Positions 1-7,255 of a stretch of DNA of 19,891 bases are shown piece by piece. The translations under genes were made by a program, and so were the position numbers. A model generated the notes under the pieces. The model saw only the letters and a list, made by a program, of their open reading frames with translations. It was not told the origin of the DNA and made no database searches. The stretch is from Candidatus Omnitrophota bacterium (GTDB lineage Bacteria > Omnitrophota > Gorgyraeia > B26-G9), in NCBI GenBank assembly GCA_023136735.1, contig JAGLQQ010000135.1, forward strand, positions 1 to 19,891, given 5' to 3'. The stretch's first letter is position 1; each line of letters starts with the position of its first letter.

Positions 1-118
1 CTAAGTGTTTATACTTCTGCTTCTAGCTTCCCTTCAAATTCTATTTAGGAATTAGAGATCAACTCCCTTAAAATCAACTATGCTCACCTGGCATAGACAG
101 CCTAATTAGATTTATTAT
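1..118. other. Non-coding edge upstream of the AsmA-like gene
   Basis: No gene can be supported here. The first forward frame is open for 15 codons and stops at 46-48, so it could be the tail of a gene lying outside the window, but so short a run proves nothing. A 6-base inverted repeat (CTATGC at 78-83, GCATAG at 91-96) and a palindrome CTAATTAG (102-109) lie just before the promoter of the next gene. The hairpin has no following T-run, so it is not an obvious terminator; an operator role is only a guess. Confidence 0.4.
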
Positions 119-147
119 TTGAAAAAAAACTAGTTGTAATATATAAT
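119..147 (+). promoter_or_regulatory. Sigma70-like promoter of the AsmA-like gene
   Basis: TTGAAA at 119-124 and a perfect TATAAT at 142-147 are separated by 17 bases. Transcription would begin near 153-155, only about 3-5 bases before the ATG at 158. No Shine-Dalgarno sequence is visible between the -10 box and the ATG, so the message is predicted to be leaderless or nearly so. Confidence 0.75.
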
Positions 148-157
148 AATCACCGCC

Positions 158-3100
158 ATGAAAAAATCATCAGCCCTTGTTGGCTTATTCACATTTCTTA
201 TTTTTATCTGCATCTTAACTGTCGGCGGGTATTTCCTTTTTAAATTTATTATCATTCCAAAAGTTATCATCCCAAAGATATGCACTGAAGTCGAAACCCA
301 ACTTAAGGGAAAACTTACCATAAAGAATATAGACATCAGTCGAAAAGGCATAATCCTTATAGATAAGCCTATCCTTTACGCTCAGGCCTCAGAGGATATA
401 ATAATTGAATGTTCGCAGATAAAAATAGAACCATCATACAATAAAATTTTCGACTCATGGAAGATAAATAAAAATAATCCAGAGATTCCACTTAATATAC
501 TCATAAGTGATATCAAATTAAACCAAAATCCAATCACACTCTCAGGAAATATAGCAGCTGATCTGACGTTAAAAATGGATCTGAAGAATAAAGAGAATAT
601 TGACTGGGCAGGCAATATAAAGCTGCAAGAAATTAATATCCAAAACCTACCGACTCTAGGCAGTATTAATTCTATAAACGGACATATAGCAGTTTCAAAA
701 AACTCTTTAGTCAGTTATGACATTGAAGGTAAAATTAACAATGAAGCGGCAAAGCTTGAAGTTTTGATTAATGATTTCAAAAACCCTGAACTCATTTTAC
801 AAGGTGAGCTCTTTCCTCTCAAATTCAATTTAAATTGCAAACTCACTGACGAAATTTTAAGCATTAAAGAGTTAAAAGCCAATTACAATAAAATAAAGCT
901 GCAGGCTGCGGGGCAAATCAATGATATTAAAAATGAAGCTAATGCCAATATTTCAGCTGATATCAGCCTGGAGCTTGAAGATTTAAAAAGCCTACCGCTT
1001 GAGTTCAAGGAAGTTTTAAAAAACATCAATCCGCGTGGATTGATAAAAGCAAATCTCGAAATTTCAGGCCCTTTGAAGAATATCCCCGCACTAGGAGCTA
1101 ATATTAGTATCATATCACCTGCTATTTCTTTACTTGATCATCAAATCACTGGGATAAAACTGATTTCACAATTGAAAAACGGCACTGCAGTCATAGACAG
1201 CTTTGATGCTATGTTTTTAGAAAGCCAATTTTGGGCCTCTCTAGACGTAAATATCATGAATAAGAACATGCCGTTTACAACAAGGATTAAACTTAGCGAT
1301 GTAAATGCCGCACGTTTTAAAGAAGAATTTATACCTGAGTTGACACAAAATATCGCAGGTGTTCTAAGTGCCGACATTAATGCTCAGGGCACTATTTTAG
1401 ATTTAAGCAATATCAAGATACAAGCAGATACTTTACTTAGTAATCTTAGCTATGATAAATTTAGTTTACTAGAGCCATTTGAGGCAAACATTGATCTAAT
1501 TTTAAAAAATCTAAAAGATATTATAATTAAAAAATTCACACTAAATGATTCTGCTACCTCACTTATTATTGATGGCCGGATCACAGATATTAGTCAACCC
1601 AATGGAGACCTCTCTGCTTCGATTACTACTGATCTTGAAAAACTTAAAACTTACTCATTCCTTAGCCTGCCTGATACGCTAAAATTAATCGGAAAACCCC
1701 GCCTTGATTTAAAAGTTTCAGGGAATCTACTCAAATATCAGAGTCTTGATTTGCCTTTTAAACTTATCTCTCCCTCCATTACTTTAAACCAATTCAACCT
1801 TGACTCACTAACCATTGAAGGAAAGTTTAAAGAAATGAAATTGGATATCTCAGCCTTGAACATCAAACTTTATGAAGGACAATTATCCGCAAAAGCTTTT
1901 ATTGATTTAGCTGACATGAAGAACTTTATTTTTAATTCAACAGCTCAGATTCAAGATGTTAATTTGGAATTATTTTCCTCTGGAACAAAACTCATCCCGA
2001 AGGGTTTAGAAGGATTGCTTTCAACAGAGATTATATTAAGCGGAAACGGTATTAGCCCGGAAAATTTAAATGCTGACATCAAAGGAGCACTTACTCTTAA
2101 AAATGCAAAGATCAACGACATTGATATTAAAATGGCAAATGCTAATCTTGAAGCTCAATATACAAATACCGATATTGACCTAAAAAAACTAAAGGTAGTA
2201 TATAAAACTATTGAAGCAACTGCAAAGGGAAAAATCAAATCAGCATTAAAGGACCCTGAAGTTAATCTCATCGCAAGCACAAATCTTGCTCTTGAAGATT
2301 TAAACAAGCTGCCTTTTGACTTCAAAAAAACTCTCAATGAATTTGACCTAACAGGCACTGTAAATGCTCAGATAAAGGCATCCGGGCCGATTTCTCAATG
2401 GCAGCAGATGAATATAAAAGCTACTATTGATTCTGAAGAAATGTCTGTTAAAAAAATACAATTTAGCAATGTAGCTATCTCAGGTGATCTACAAGAAAAG
2501 ATTTTAAACCTTAGCGCGAATTTAGACAGCTATGACGGAAGTTTGGATTTACAAGCAAATGCTGAATTATTAAACAATGATTTCAATTATAAAGGTATAG
2601 CTAAAATTAATAAAGTAGATATAGGAAAGCTCATTGAAGAATCTAAAATTGTTACTCAACCTCATAAGGGTATTTTTTCAATTAATGCAGACTTCGCAGG
2701 ACAGGGAACAAGTTTAGACACCATAGAGTCTTTGATAGATTTCCAGCTTGAACAAGCTCAGATATCCGGGCTTGATTTAATGCGTTCAATAGGAAAACTG
2801 CTGGGACTTAATTTCCTTAGCGACTTTGAAGTAACAGATGCAAAAGGCACATTGAGCCTAAAAAACAGCATTGTACATACGGAGGATACTACCATCTTAG
2901 GCCCTGAGGCAAGCATACTAACCCAAGGTGATATAAACCTTGATCAAAGCATTAATCTACTTGTTAAGCTCACCCTTACCGCAGAATCAGCTGCTCAGAC
3001 TAGCTCACAGGTACTTGACAAATTCTTTACATTTGAAAATGAGCAATATTTCACAGAGCTTGATGTAAAAGGAACACTCACTACGCCTAAGCCTGATCTT

Positions 3101-3190
3101 AGTAAGTTCATGAGAGATAGAATGGGATCACAGGTAAAAAAAGAAGTAAAAAAACAGATATTCAAGGCATTCGAGGGATTGTTCAAATAA
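158..3190 (+). CDS. AsmA/TamB-like envelope protein, 1010 aa
   Basis: A long membrane-anchored protein of the AsmA-like superfamily, whose members sit in the inner membrane, reach across the periplasm and are linked to lipid transport and outer-membrane upkeep. An N-terminal hydrophobic helix (about residues 9-34) is followed by about 970 residues rich in alternating hydrophobic/polar beta strands. The segment at about 880-965 (LGLNFLSDF, then a region ending in a GDINLDQ-like stretch) resembles the C-terminal AsmA domain. Similar segments recur with a spacing of about 220 residues: KLQEIN near 155, KLSDVN near 377, QIQDVN near 597 and KINKVD near 816; and LELEDLKSLP near 270, DLEKLKTYSF near 490, LALEDLNKLP near 710. 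The ATG at 158 is chosen because it directly precedes the membrane anchor and lies just after the promoter. It stands alone and converges on a lipoprotein gene. Family confident; exact substrate unknown. Confidence 0.8.
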   Translation: MKKSSALVGLFTFLIFICILTVGGYFLFKFIIIPKVIIPKICTEVETQLKGKLTIKNIDISRKGIILIDKPILYAQASEDIIIECSQIKIEPSYNKIFDSWKINKNNPEIPLNILISDIKLNQNPITLSGNIAADLTLKMDLKNKENIDWAGNIKLQEINIQNLPTLGSINSINGHIAVSKNSLVSYDIEGKINNEAAKLEVLINDFKNPELILQGELFPLKFNLNCKLTDEILSIKELKANYNKIKLQAAGQINDIKNEANANISADISLELEDLKSLPLEFKEVLKNINPRGLIKANLEISGPLKNIPALGANISIISPAISLLDHQITGIKLISQLKNGTAVIDSFDAMFLESQFWASLDVNIMNKNMPFTTRIKLSDVNAARFKEEFIPELTQNIAGVLSADINAQGTILDLSNIKIQADTLLSNLSYDKFSLLEPFEANIDLILKNLKDIIIKKFTLNDSATSLIIDGRITDISQPNGDLSASITTDLEKLKTYSFLSLPDTLKLIGKPRLDLKVSGNLLKYQSLDLPFKLISPSITLNQFNLDSLTIEGKFKEMKLDISALNIKLYEGQLSAKAFIDLADMKNFIFNSTAQIQDVNLELFSSGTKLIPKGLEGLLSTEIILSGNGISPENLNADIKGALTLKNAKINDIDIKMANANLEAQYTNTDIDLKKLKVVYKTIEATAKGKIKSALKDPEVNLIASTNLALEDLNKLPFDFKKTLNEFDLTGTVNAQIKASGPISQWQQMNIKATIDSEEMSVKKIQFSNVAISGDLQEKILNLSANLDSYDGSLDLQANAELLNNDFNYKGIAKINKVDIGKLIEESKIVTQPHKGIFSINADFAGQGTSLDTIESLIDFQLEQAQISGLDLMRSIGKLLGLNFLSDFEVTDAKGTLSLKNSIVHTEDTTILGPEASILTQGDINLDQSINLLVKLTLTAESAAQTSSQVLDKFFTFENEQYFTELDVKGTLTTPKPDLSKFMRDRMGSQVKKEVKKQIFKAFEGLFK

Positions 3191-3214
3191 GTATCAATCG
3201 ATAAGACAAATCGG

Positions 3215-3544
3215 CTATATCACTGATTCGTAAGTTGCCCTTTGGACCTTCTCGCCTTGGAAAGAAAATATAATTGCTACAAAGTTATCAGAAAAATCCG
3301 GATAGTAAATCCATGTTTCAGCATCAACACCTTCAGCAGTCTTATCGAAGATCTGTACTGGCATACCCATCATATCAATCATTTCCTGACGAGTCTTGCC
3401 AATATACGCTTGATCGTCCAGCTCAAACTTCACACTTACATACGATTCCTGCTTGTCCATGGATGCGTACCGGCTTACAAACTTAGGCCCACAACCACCT
3501 GCAAAAATCATCAAACATAGGGCGATAAGACAATATCTCTTCAT
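3215..3544 (-). CDS. Small BamE/SmpA-like lipoprotein, 109 aa
   Basis: A short secreted lipoprotein. The N-terminus is a basic MKRY followed by a hydrophobic stretch and a lipobox FAGG-C, so Cys18 would be lipidated and the protein anchored to a membrane in the periplasm. The mature part has the pattern of BamE/OmlA-like folds: IGKTRQEMIDMMGMP, then a tryptophan-containing strand (ETWIYYP) and a final strand pair (IIFSFQGEKV). BamE assists the BAM outer-membrane assembly machine, but many lipoproteins share this small fold, so the role is inferred. The frame is open 17 codons further upstream to an ATG at 3595, but that would bury the signal peptide inside the protein and overlap the promoter, so the start at 3544 is preferred. 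It is convergent with the AsmA-like gene, 24 bases away. Confidence 0.7.
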   Translation of the reverse strand: MKRYCLIALCLMIFAGGCGPKFVSRYASMDKQESYVSVKFELDDQAYIGKTRQEMIDMMGMPVQIFDKTAEGVDAETWIYYPDFSDNFVAIIFSFQGEKVQRATYESVI

Positions 3545-3551
3545 CAATTCC

Positions 3552-3580
3552 AAGCTACCACAACCAGCCACCATTGTCAA
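3552..3580 (-). promoter_or_regulatory. Promoter of the lipoprotein gene
   Basis: Reading the minus strand, a perfect TTGACA (3580-3575) is followed after 17 bases by TAGCTT (3557-3552), a weak -10 box preceded by a TGG that could act as an extended -10. Only 7 bases separate this box from the ATG at 3544, so the transcript would start at or next to the start codon. Confidence is limited by the poor -10 box. Confidence 0.5.
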
Positions 3581-3596
3581 TAAATACTCCCCCATA

Positions 3597-3615
3597 CTCC
3601 CACCGAGGGTGGGAG
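3597..3615. repeat. Perfect 8-bp inverted repeat between two divergent promoters
   Basis: CTCCCACC (3597-3604) and GGTGGGAG (3608-3615) flank a 3-base GAG loop. It is the most GC-rich spot in this neighbourhood and lies between the -35 boxes of two divergent promoters (3575-3580 minus, 3639-3644 plus). It has no T-run in either direction, so it is not a typical terminator. It could be an operator, or a palindrome of the kind moved by TnpA_REP transposases, one of which lies at the other end of the window. I found no second copy by eye. Confidence 0.5.
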
Positions 3616-3638
3616 CAAGGTTAAAAAATGGTTGAGAT

Positions 3639-3667
3639 TTGACTTTAACAAAGCTATACCATATAAT
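3639..3667 (+). promoter_or_regulatory. Promoter of the carbamoyltransferase operon
   Basis: TTGACT at 3639-3644, a 17-base spacer and a perfect TATAAT at 3662-3667. The ATG of the first gene follows 9 bases later at 3677, with no Shine-Dalgarno sequence between them, so the first gene of the operon is probably translated from a leaderless or nearly leaderless message. Confidence 0.75.
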
Positions 3668-3676
3668 GTGATAACT

Positions 3677-3898
3677 ATGAAAAAATTCTTAAAAAAATGG
3701 AAAGAGTGCGCTATTATATTCGCGAACTTTCAAATAAAATTAATTCTACATATTATTTATTTTATTCTTATCCTTCCTTATGGCCTTTGGTTTTCAATTA
3801 AAAACATTTTCATAAAAAAAACCTCTAAAACATCCAGCTGTTGGATTGATCTCAAAGAGAAGCATGACAGTATTGATAGTTTAAGGAGGCAATTCTAA
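3677..3898 (+). CDS. Small membrane protein of the carbamoyltransferase operon, 73 aa
   Basis: A 73-residue protein with a basic N-terminus (KKFLKKWKE), one hydrophobic segment at about residues 21-46 likely to span the membrane, and a charged tail ending in SLRRQF. Its stop codon overlaps the start codon of the carbamoyltransferase gene by one base (TAATG), so the two are translationally coupled. From memory, small proteins of this form (an NFQ motif before the membrane segment, a tryptophan in the tail and a final RRQF) recur next to carbamoyltransferase genes; the biochemical role is unknown. The frame is open further upstream to an ATG at 3632, but that start lies before the promoter, so 3677 is chosen. 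Confidence 0.7.
   Translation: MKKFLKKWKECAIIFANFQIKLILHIIYFILILPYGLWFSIKNIFIKKTSKTSSCWIDLKEKHDSIDSLRRQF
3883..3889 (+). promoter_or_regulatory. Strong ribosome binding site of the carbamoyltransferase gene
   Basis: AAGGAGG with 8 bases to the ATG at 3898. It lies inside the last codons of the small upstream gene and fixes the carbamoyltransferase start. It contrasts with the first gene of the same operon, which has no such site. Confidence 0.85.
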
Positions 3899-5691
3899 TG
3901 TATATCCTGGGACTATCCTGTTTTTACCATGATGCTGCGGCGGCATTGATAAAAGACGGAATAGTTATCGCCGCAACAGAAGAAGAGCGATTCTCCCGCA
4001 AAAAACACGATTTTGGTTTCCCTGAAAAAGCTATAAATTTTTGTCTTGAGTTTGCAGGGATTAGCTTTAATGACATAGATTTTGTTGTTTTTCATGAAAA
4101 GCCATTTTTGAAGTTCGAGCGGATTCTTAAAACCATAATAAGTACTTACCCTCAGTCAGCTAGTGTATTCGCTGAGGCAATGAAAAACTGGCTAGCTGAA
4201 AAATTATGGATAAAGCATATTATCCGCCAAAAGATGGAAATTGATATAGATAAAATTCTTTTTACGGAACACCATCTCTCTCATGCTGCAAGTACATTTT
4301 TTGTTTCCCCATATGAGGAAGCGGCAATATTAACTATAGATGGTGTCGGCGAATGGGCTACTGGGGCACTAGGAACGGGAATAAAAAATAAAATAAACTT
4401 ATTCAAACAAATAAATTTCCCCAACTCCCTCGGCCTCTTATACAGTACTTTTACAGCATTTTTAGGTTTTGAGGTCAATGAAGGTGAATATAAAGTTATG
4501 GGTATGGCTGCTTACGGCAAGCCTCTCTTTAAAGAGAAGATTCTCCAAAACATTCTAAATCTGCATAATGACGGTTCATTTGAGCTTAATATGGATTATT
4601 TTTCATTTCATTATTCCCTAAATAGAAGCTATAGCAAAAAGTTTGTTCAGTTATTCGGAAAGCCGCGTGCAACAAATGCTGATTTTTTCACAAAAGGCTT
4701 TGAGTATCCGTCATACTTTGAAGAAAAACCGGACAACTACAATGAAATCTGTACTGAAAACCAGTTTTACGCCGATATTGCAGCGAGCGTCCAGGCAGTT
4801 ACAGAGGAAATAATTATCAAGCAGGCAGTTTATCTCCACAAACACACAGGAATGAAAAATCTTTGTCTTGCGGGAGGAGTTGCCTTGAATTCTGCGGCAA
4901 ACGGAAGGCTTTTAAGAGAAGGACCGTTTGAAAATATTTTTATCCAGCCGGCCCCCGGTGATAGCGGTGCGGCAATTGGTGCTGCACTTTATGTCTACCA
5001 TCAAGCACTTGCACAAAAGCGCGATTTCATTCTAGAACATGCCTATCTGGGTAAAGAATACACTGACGAGCAGATTCTTAGTTTTCTTAATGAATCATCA
5101 ATCCCCTTCCGCCAGTTTAAAACAGAAGACGAATTAATTGACTATTGCGTGCAAGCGATAGAGCAGTCTAAAGTAATCGGCTGGTTCCAGGGACGCAGTG
5201 AATGGGGTCCAAGAGCTTTAGGTAATCGTTCTATAATTGCCGATGCAAGAAATAAGGATATGAAAAATATTGTTAATCTAAAGATAAAATTCAGAGAGCC
5301 TTTTCGTCCTTTTGCCCCGGTTATCAAAGAGAGTGAAATAGAGAACTATTTTGAGGTTAAGAATAAAAATCAATACCCTTTCCGCTATATGCTCATGGTC
5401 TTAGGGATAAAAGAGGAAAAAAGAAAACTTATCCCTGCTGTTGACCATGAGGGTACAGGCAGAGTGCAGACAATAACAAAGGAAGGAAATCCGCGTTATT
5501 ATAAATTGGTAGAAAAATTCGCCAAAAAGACAGGCATCCCCCTGCTTTTAAATACATCTTTCAACTTAAAAGGAGAGCCTATTGTAAATTCACCTATTAA
5601 TGCTTATAATACTTTCATAAACACTGGCCTGGATCTATTGGTCCTGGGAAATTTCATTATTGAAAAAAACAAAAATAAGGATATCACCTAA
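3898..5691 (+). CDS. NodU/CmcH-family O-carbamoyltransferase, 597 aa
   Basis: Enzymes of this family move a carbamoyl group from carbamoyl phosphate, through a carbamoyl-adenylate made with ATP, to a hydroxyl group of a sugar, antibiotic or other metabolite. The length is usual for the family. The N-terminal Kae1/HSP70-like half opens with ILGLSCFYHDAAAAL (His11), carries the metal-binding EHHLSH cluster at residues 124-129 and the nucleotide-binding GGVALNSAANG at 326-336. The C-terminal domain has GRSEWGPRALGNRSI (432-446), FREPFRPFAP and LLNTSFNLKGEP near the end. No catalytic motif appears to be missing. It sits between two small membrane proteins in a typical three-gene arrangement, which suggests action at the inner membrane, perhaps on a surface glycan. 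The acceptor cannot be told from sequence. Confidence 0.93.
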   Translation: MYILGLSCFYHDAAAALIKDGIVIAATEEERFSRKKHDFGFPEKAINFCLEFAGISFNDIDFVVFHEKPFLKFERILKTIISTYPQSASVFAEAMKNWLAEKLWIKHIIRQKMEIDIDKILFTEHHLSHAASTFFVSPYEEAAILTIDGVGEWATGALGTGIKNKINLFKQINFPNSLGLLYSTFTAFLGFEVNEGEYKVMGMAAYGKPLFKEKILQNILNLHNDGSFELNMDYFSFHYSLNRSYSKKFVQLFGKPRATNADFFTKGFEYPSYFEEKPDNYNEICTENQFYADIAASVQAVTEEIIIKQAVYLHKHTGMKNLCLAGGVALNSAANGRLLREGPFENIFIQPAPGDSGAAIGAALYVYHQALAQKRDFILEHAYLGKEYTDEQILSFLNESSIPFRQFKTEDELIDYCVQAIEQSKVIGWFQGRSEWGPRALGNRSIIADARNKDMKNIVNLKIKFREPFRPFAPVIKESEIENYFEVKNKNQYPFRYMLMVLGIKEEKRKLIPAVDHEGTGRVQTITKEGNPRYYKLVEKFAKKTGIPLLLNTSFNLKGEPIVNSPINAYNTFINTGLDLLVLGNFIIEKNKNKDIT

Positions 5692-5692
5692 A

Positions 5693-5869
5693 ATGTTTAA
5701 AAATTTAAAAGGAAGGTTAAAAATAGTCCAGGAATTATTTACTTTTCTCTGGGAAAATAAGATCTGGTGGATGAGCCCCATAATTATTGTTTTACTACTG
5801 GTGGGAATATTAATTATTTTTACAGTTAATAATCCAGCGGCTGTACCTTTTATCTACACTCTTTTCTAA
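5693..5869 (+). CDS. DUF5989-family membrane protein, 58 aa
   Basis: A 58-residue protein that begins one base after the carbamoyltransferase stop codon. It has a short amphipathic start, the motif FLWENKIWWMSP at about residues 18-29, one membrane segment (about 28-46) and a conserved end PFIYTLF. These features match the DUF5989 family, which is repeatedly found beside carbamoyltransferase genes. Its function is unknown; an adaptor that holds the enzyme at the membrane is a reasonable guess. The larger, several-pass SxtJ-like protein often seen in such clusters is absent here. The frame is open upstream into the enzyme gene, but homologous proteins start near the MFKNL chosen here. Confidence 0.85.
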   Translation: MFKNLKGRLKIVQELFTFLWENKIWWMSPIIIVLLLVGILIIFTVNNPAAVPFIYTLF

Positions 5870-5871
5870 GA

Positions 5872-6549
5872 CTAGAGGTTTTTTGGATTCAATAAATCTT
5901 TTGGCAGACTTATATCAACCACTGTCAATTTACCGACATTCTTCGGCCCCGCGCCTTTACAAAACCCTTTTTTAGACGCTCCAAAGGTTACCGTTGTGTT
6001 AGCTTCTACACAACATCCAAATACTTTACCTGTATTTGCGCATAATCCTGAGGGAACATCCAGAGAAAGCACAGGAGCGCCCGATGCATTAATCTCAAGT
6101 ATCACCTCTGCTATAAAACCTTCTATTTTCTTATTCAACCCTATTCCAAAGATTGCATCTATTATAAGTCCTGCTTTACTCAAGGAAGCACCTGTTTTCC
6201 TTAAATATGTAACATTAGGCAAGGTTACAATCTGCGCACCCAATTTATTGAGAATCCGATAATTAAGTGACGCATCTCCTTTTATATTCTTAACCCCATT
6301 AAGAAGGAAAACTCGCACCTTTATATTATTGTTTATTAAATGTCTGGCTGCAACAAAGCCGTCTCCGGCATTATTCCCAGGCCCGCAGAATATAAAAACG
6401 CTTTTTGACTTTCTTTGTTTGAGCATTCCAGCTGCGACATCATAAGCACGCAACCCTGCATTCTCCATAAGAATCAAGCTAGGTATAGCGTACTCATTCT
6501 GTGCTTTGCGATCCATTGATTTTAATTGCTTTACGTCAAATCTAATCAC
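5872..6549 (-). CDS. nnrE: NAD(P)H-hydrate epimerase, YjeF N-terminal domain, 225 aa
   Basis: This enzyme interconverts the R and S forms of damaged, hydrated NAD(P)H so that a partner dehydratase can repair it. The protein is a single YjeF_N domain of normal size: MDRKAQNEYAIP near residue 12, MENAG at 28-32, GPGNNAGDG at 56-64 (family usually GPGNNGGDG), DAIFGIG at 131-137 with the likely catalytic Asp, and LDVPSG then VTFGASKKG near the C-terminus. The C-terminal dehydratase domain (NnrD), fused in many bacteria, is absent, so it must be encoded elsewhere or missing. Translation starts at a GTG at 6549, supported by GAGG five bases upstream. A terminator separates it from bioY. Its 3' end meets the DUF5989 gene with a 2-base gap. 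Confidence 0.9.
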   Translation of the reverse strand: MIRFDVKQLKSMDRKAQNEYAIPSLILMENAGLRAYDVAAGMLKQRKSKSVFIFCGPGNNAGDGFVAARHLINNNIKVRVFLLNGVKNIKGDASLNYRILNKLGAQIVTLPNVTYLRKTGASLSKAGLIIDAIFGIGLNKKIEGFIAEVILEINASGAPVLSLDVPSGLCANTGKVFGCCVEANTTVTFGASKKGFCKGAGPKNVGKLTVVDISLPKDLLNPKNL

Positions 6550-6573
6550 TTTATCCTCTGGTTAATTGCGCAT

Positions 6574-6614
6574 AAAAAAAACGGACCTATTCTACCTTTA
6601 GTAGTTAAGATCCG
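6574..6614 (-). terminator. Rho-independent terminator after bioY
   Basis: On the minus strand a 7-bp stem with one G-T pair (CGGATCT at 6614-6608, AGGTCCG at 6588-6582) encloses a second small stem (CTAC/GTAG) and is followed at once by eight T residues (6581-6574). It starts 16 bases after the bioY stop codon and should end most transcripts of the long minus-strand operon before nnrE, whose start lies only 24 bases beyond the T-run. Confidence 0.75.
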
Positions 6615-6630
6615 CTTTTCAATGATTTAT

Positions 6631-7230
6631 TTATGTTTTAAAAATATTTTTCATTCTTTCATTTGATCTGTGAAATATAACAGTCGCTAATATGACTTTC
6701 CAGACATCTCCAGCAATAAAAGGCATTATACCGTATGTGATGATTTCAGAGAATGAAAATTTAGTAATGAAAGCAAGCCATAAGCCACCACACAAATAAA
6801 TAGCGCTGATGCCGCTTGCAAAGGCAAATAAAATTTTAGAAAAAGTAAGCTGACCTTTAGTTCTGAATTTATCCAGCAAAGATGATACGACATAGATACA
6901 AACAGCAAAGCCCAGCAAATATCCTCCGGTTGGCCCAAGCAATCTGAATATACCGCCTGTAGCTCCGCTGAAAATAGGCAACCCCAAAGCACCCAGTCCG
7001 ATATATGTTCCTTGAGTAGCAAAACCATCTTTCTTTTTCAGAAAAGCCGCACATAGAAGCACAAAAAATGTCTGCAATGTCAGCGGAACCGGTGTGATCG
7101 GAAGAGGAATATAGACAAAAGCTCCTGCAATAGTTAGCATAAAAAAAGCAAGAATACCTACTGTCCTGCGCATAATACTATCCGTTAACATCTCTTTTTC
7201 CAGAACAAACCAAGATAATTGTTTTTGCAT
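6631..7230 (-). CDS. bioY: Biotin transporter substrate-binding subunit BioY, 199 aa
   Basis: BioY is the integral-membrane S component of energy-coupling-factor biotin transporters and can also take up biotin alone in some bacteria. The protein has about six hydrophobic segments and the family signature IPLPITPVPLTLQTFFVLL, then YIGLGALGLPIFSGATGG and LLGPTGGYLLGF. The frame is open back to 7308, inside accA, but GGAGGG at 7240-7235 lies four bases before the ATG at 7230, which gives a normal BioY length. It follows accA by 25 bases, so biotin uptake is probably co-transcribed with a subunit of a biotin-dependent enzyme. No EcfA/EcfT genes are in the window. Confidence 0.92.
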   Translation of the reverse strand: MQKQLSWFVLEKEMLTDSIMRRTVGILAFFMLTIAGAFVYIPLPITPVPLTLQTFFVLLCAAFLKKKDGFATQGTYIGLGALGLPIFSGATGGIFRLLGPTGGYLLGFAVCIYVVSSLLDKFRTKGQLTFSKILFAFASGISAIYLCGGLWLAFITKFSFSEIITYGIMPFIAGDVWKVILATVIFHRSNERMKNIFKT

Positions 7231-7234
7231 TTTT

Positions 7235-7240
7235 CCCTCC
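7235..7240 (-). promoter_or_regulatory. Ribosome binding site that fixes the bioY start
   Basis: GGAGGG on the minus strand, four bases before the ATG at 7230. It rules against the longer frame that would overlap the end of accA. Confidence 0.8.
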
Positions 7241-7255
7241 ATAAAAATTTCTAAA

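Noticed and set aside
78..96. CTATGC/GCATAG hairpin as a terminator of a gene left of the window
   Set aside because: The stem is only six bases, the loop is seven, and no T-run follows on either strand.
3242..3520. Forward open frames (also 3274-3486 and 3453-3635) opposite the lipoprotein gene
   Set aside because: They are antisense to a well-supported lipoprotein with its own promoter and signal peptide, and their proteins have no recognisable pattern.
3632..3676. Upstream ATG start for the 73-residue carbamoyltransferase-operon protein
   Set aside because: That start lies before the -35 box of a near-perfect promoter, so it would not be in the transcript; 3677 is used.
6726..7028. 100-residue open frame inside bioY on the same strand
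   Set aside because: It is an out-of-frame shadow of a clear BioY protein and has no separate ribosome site.
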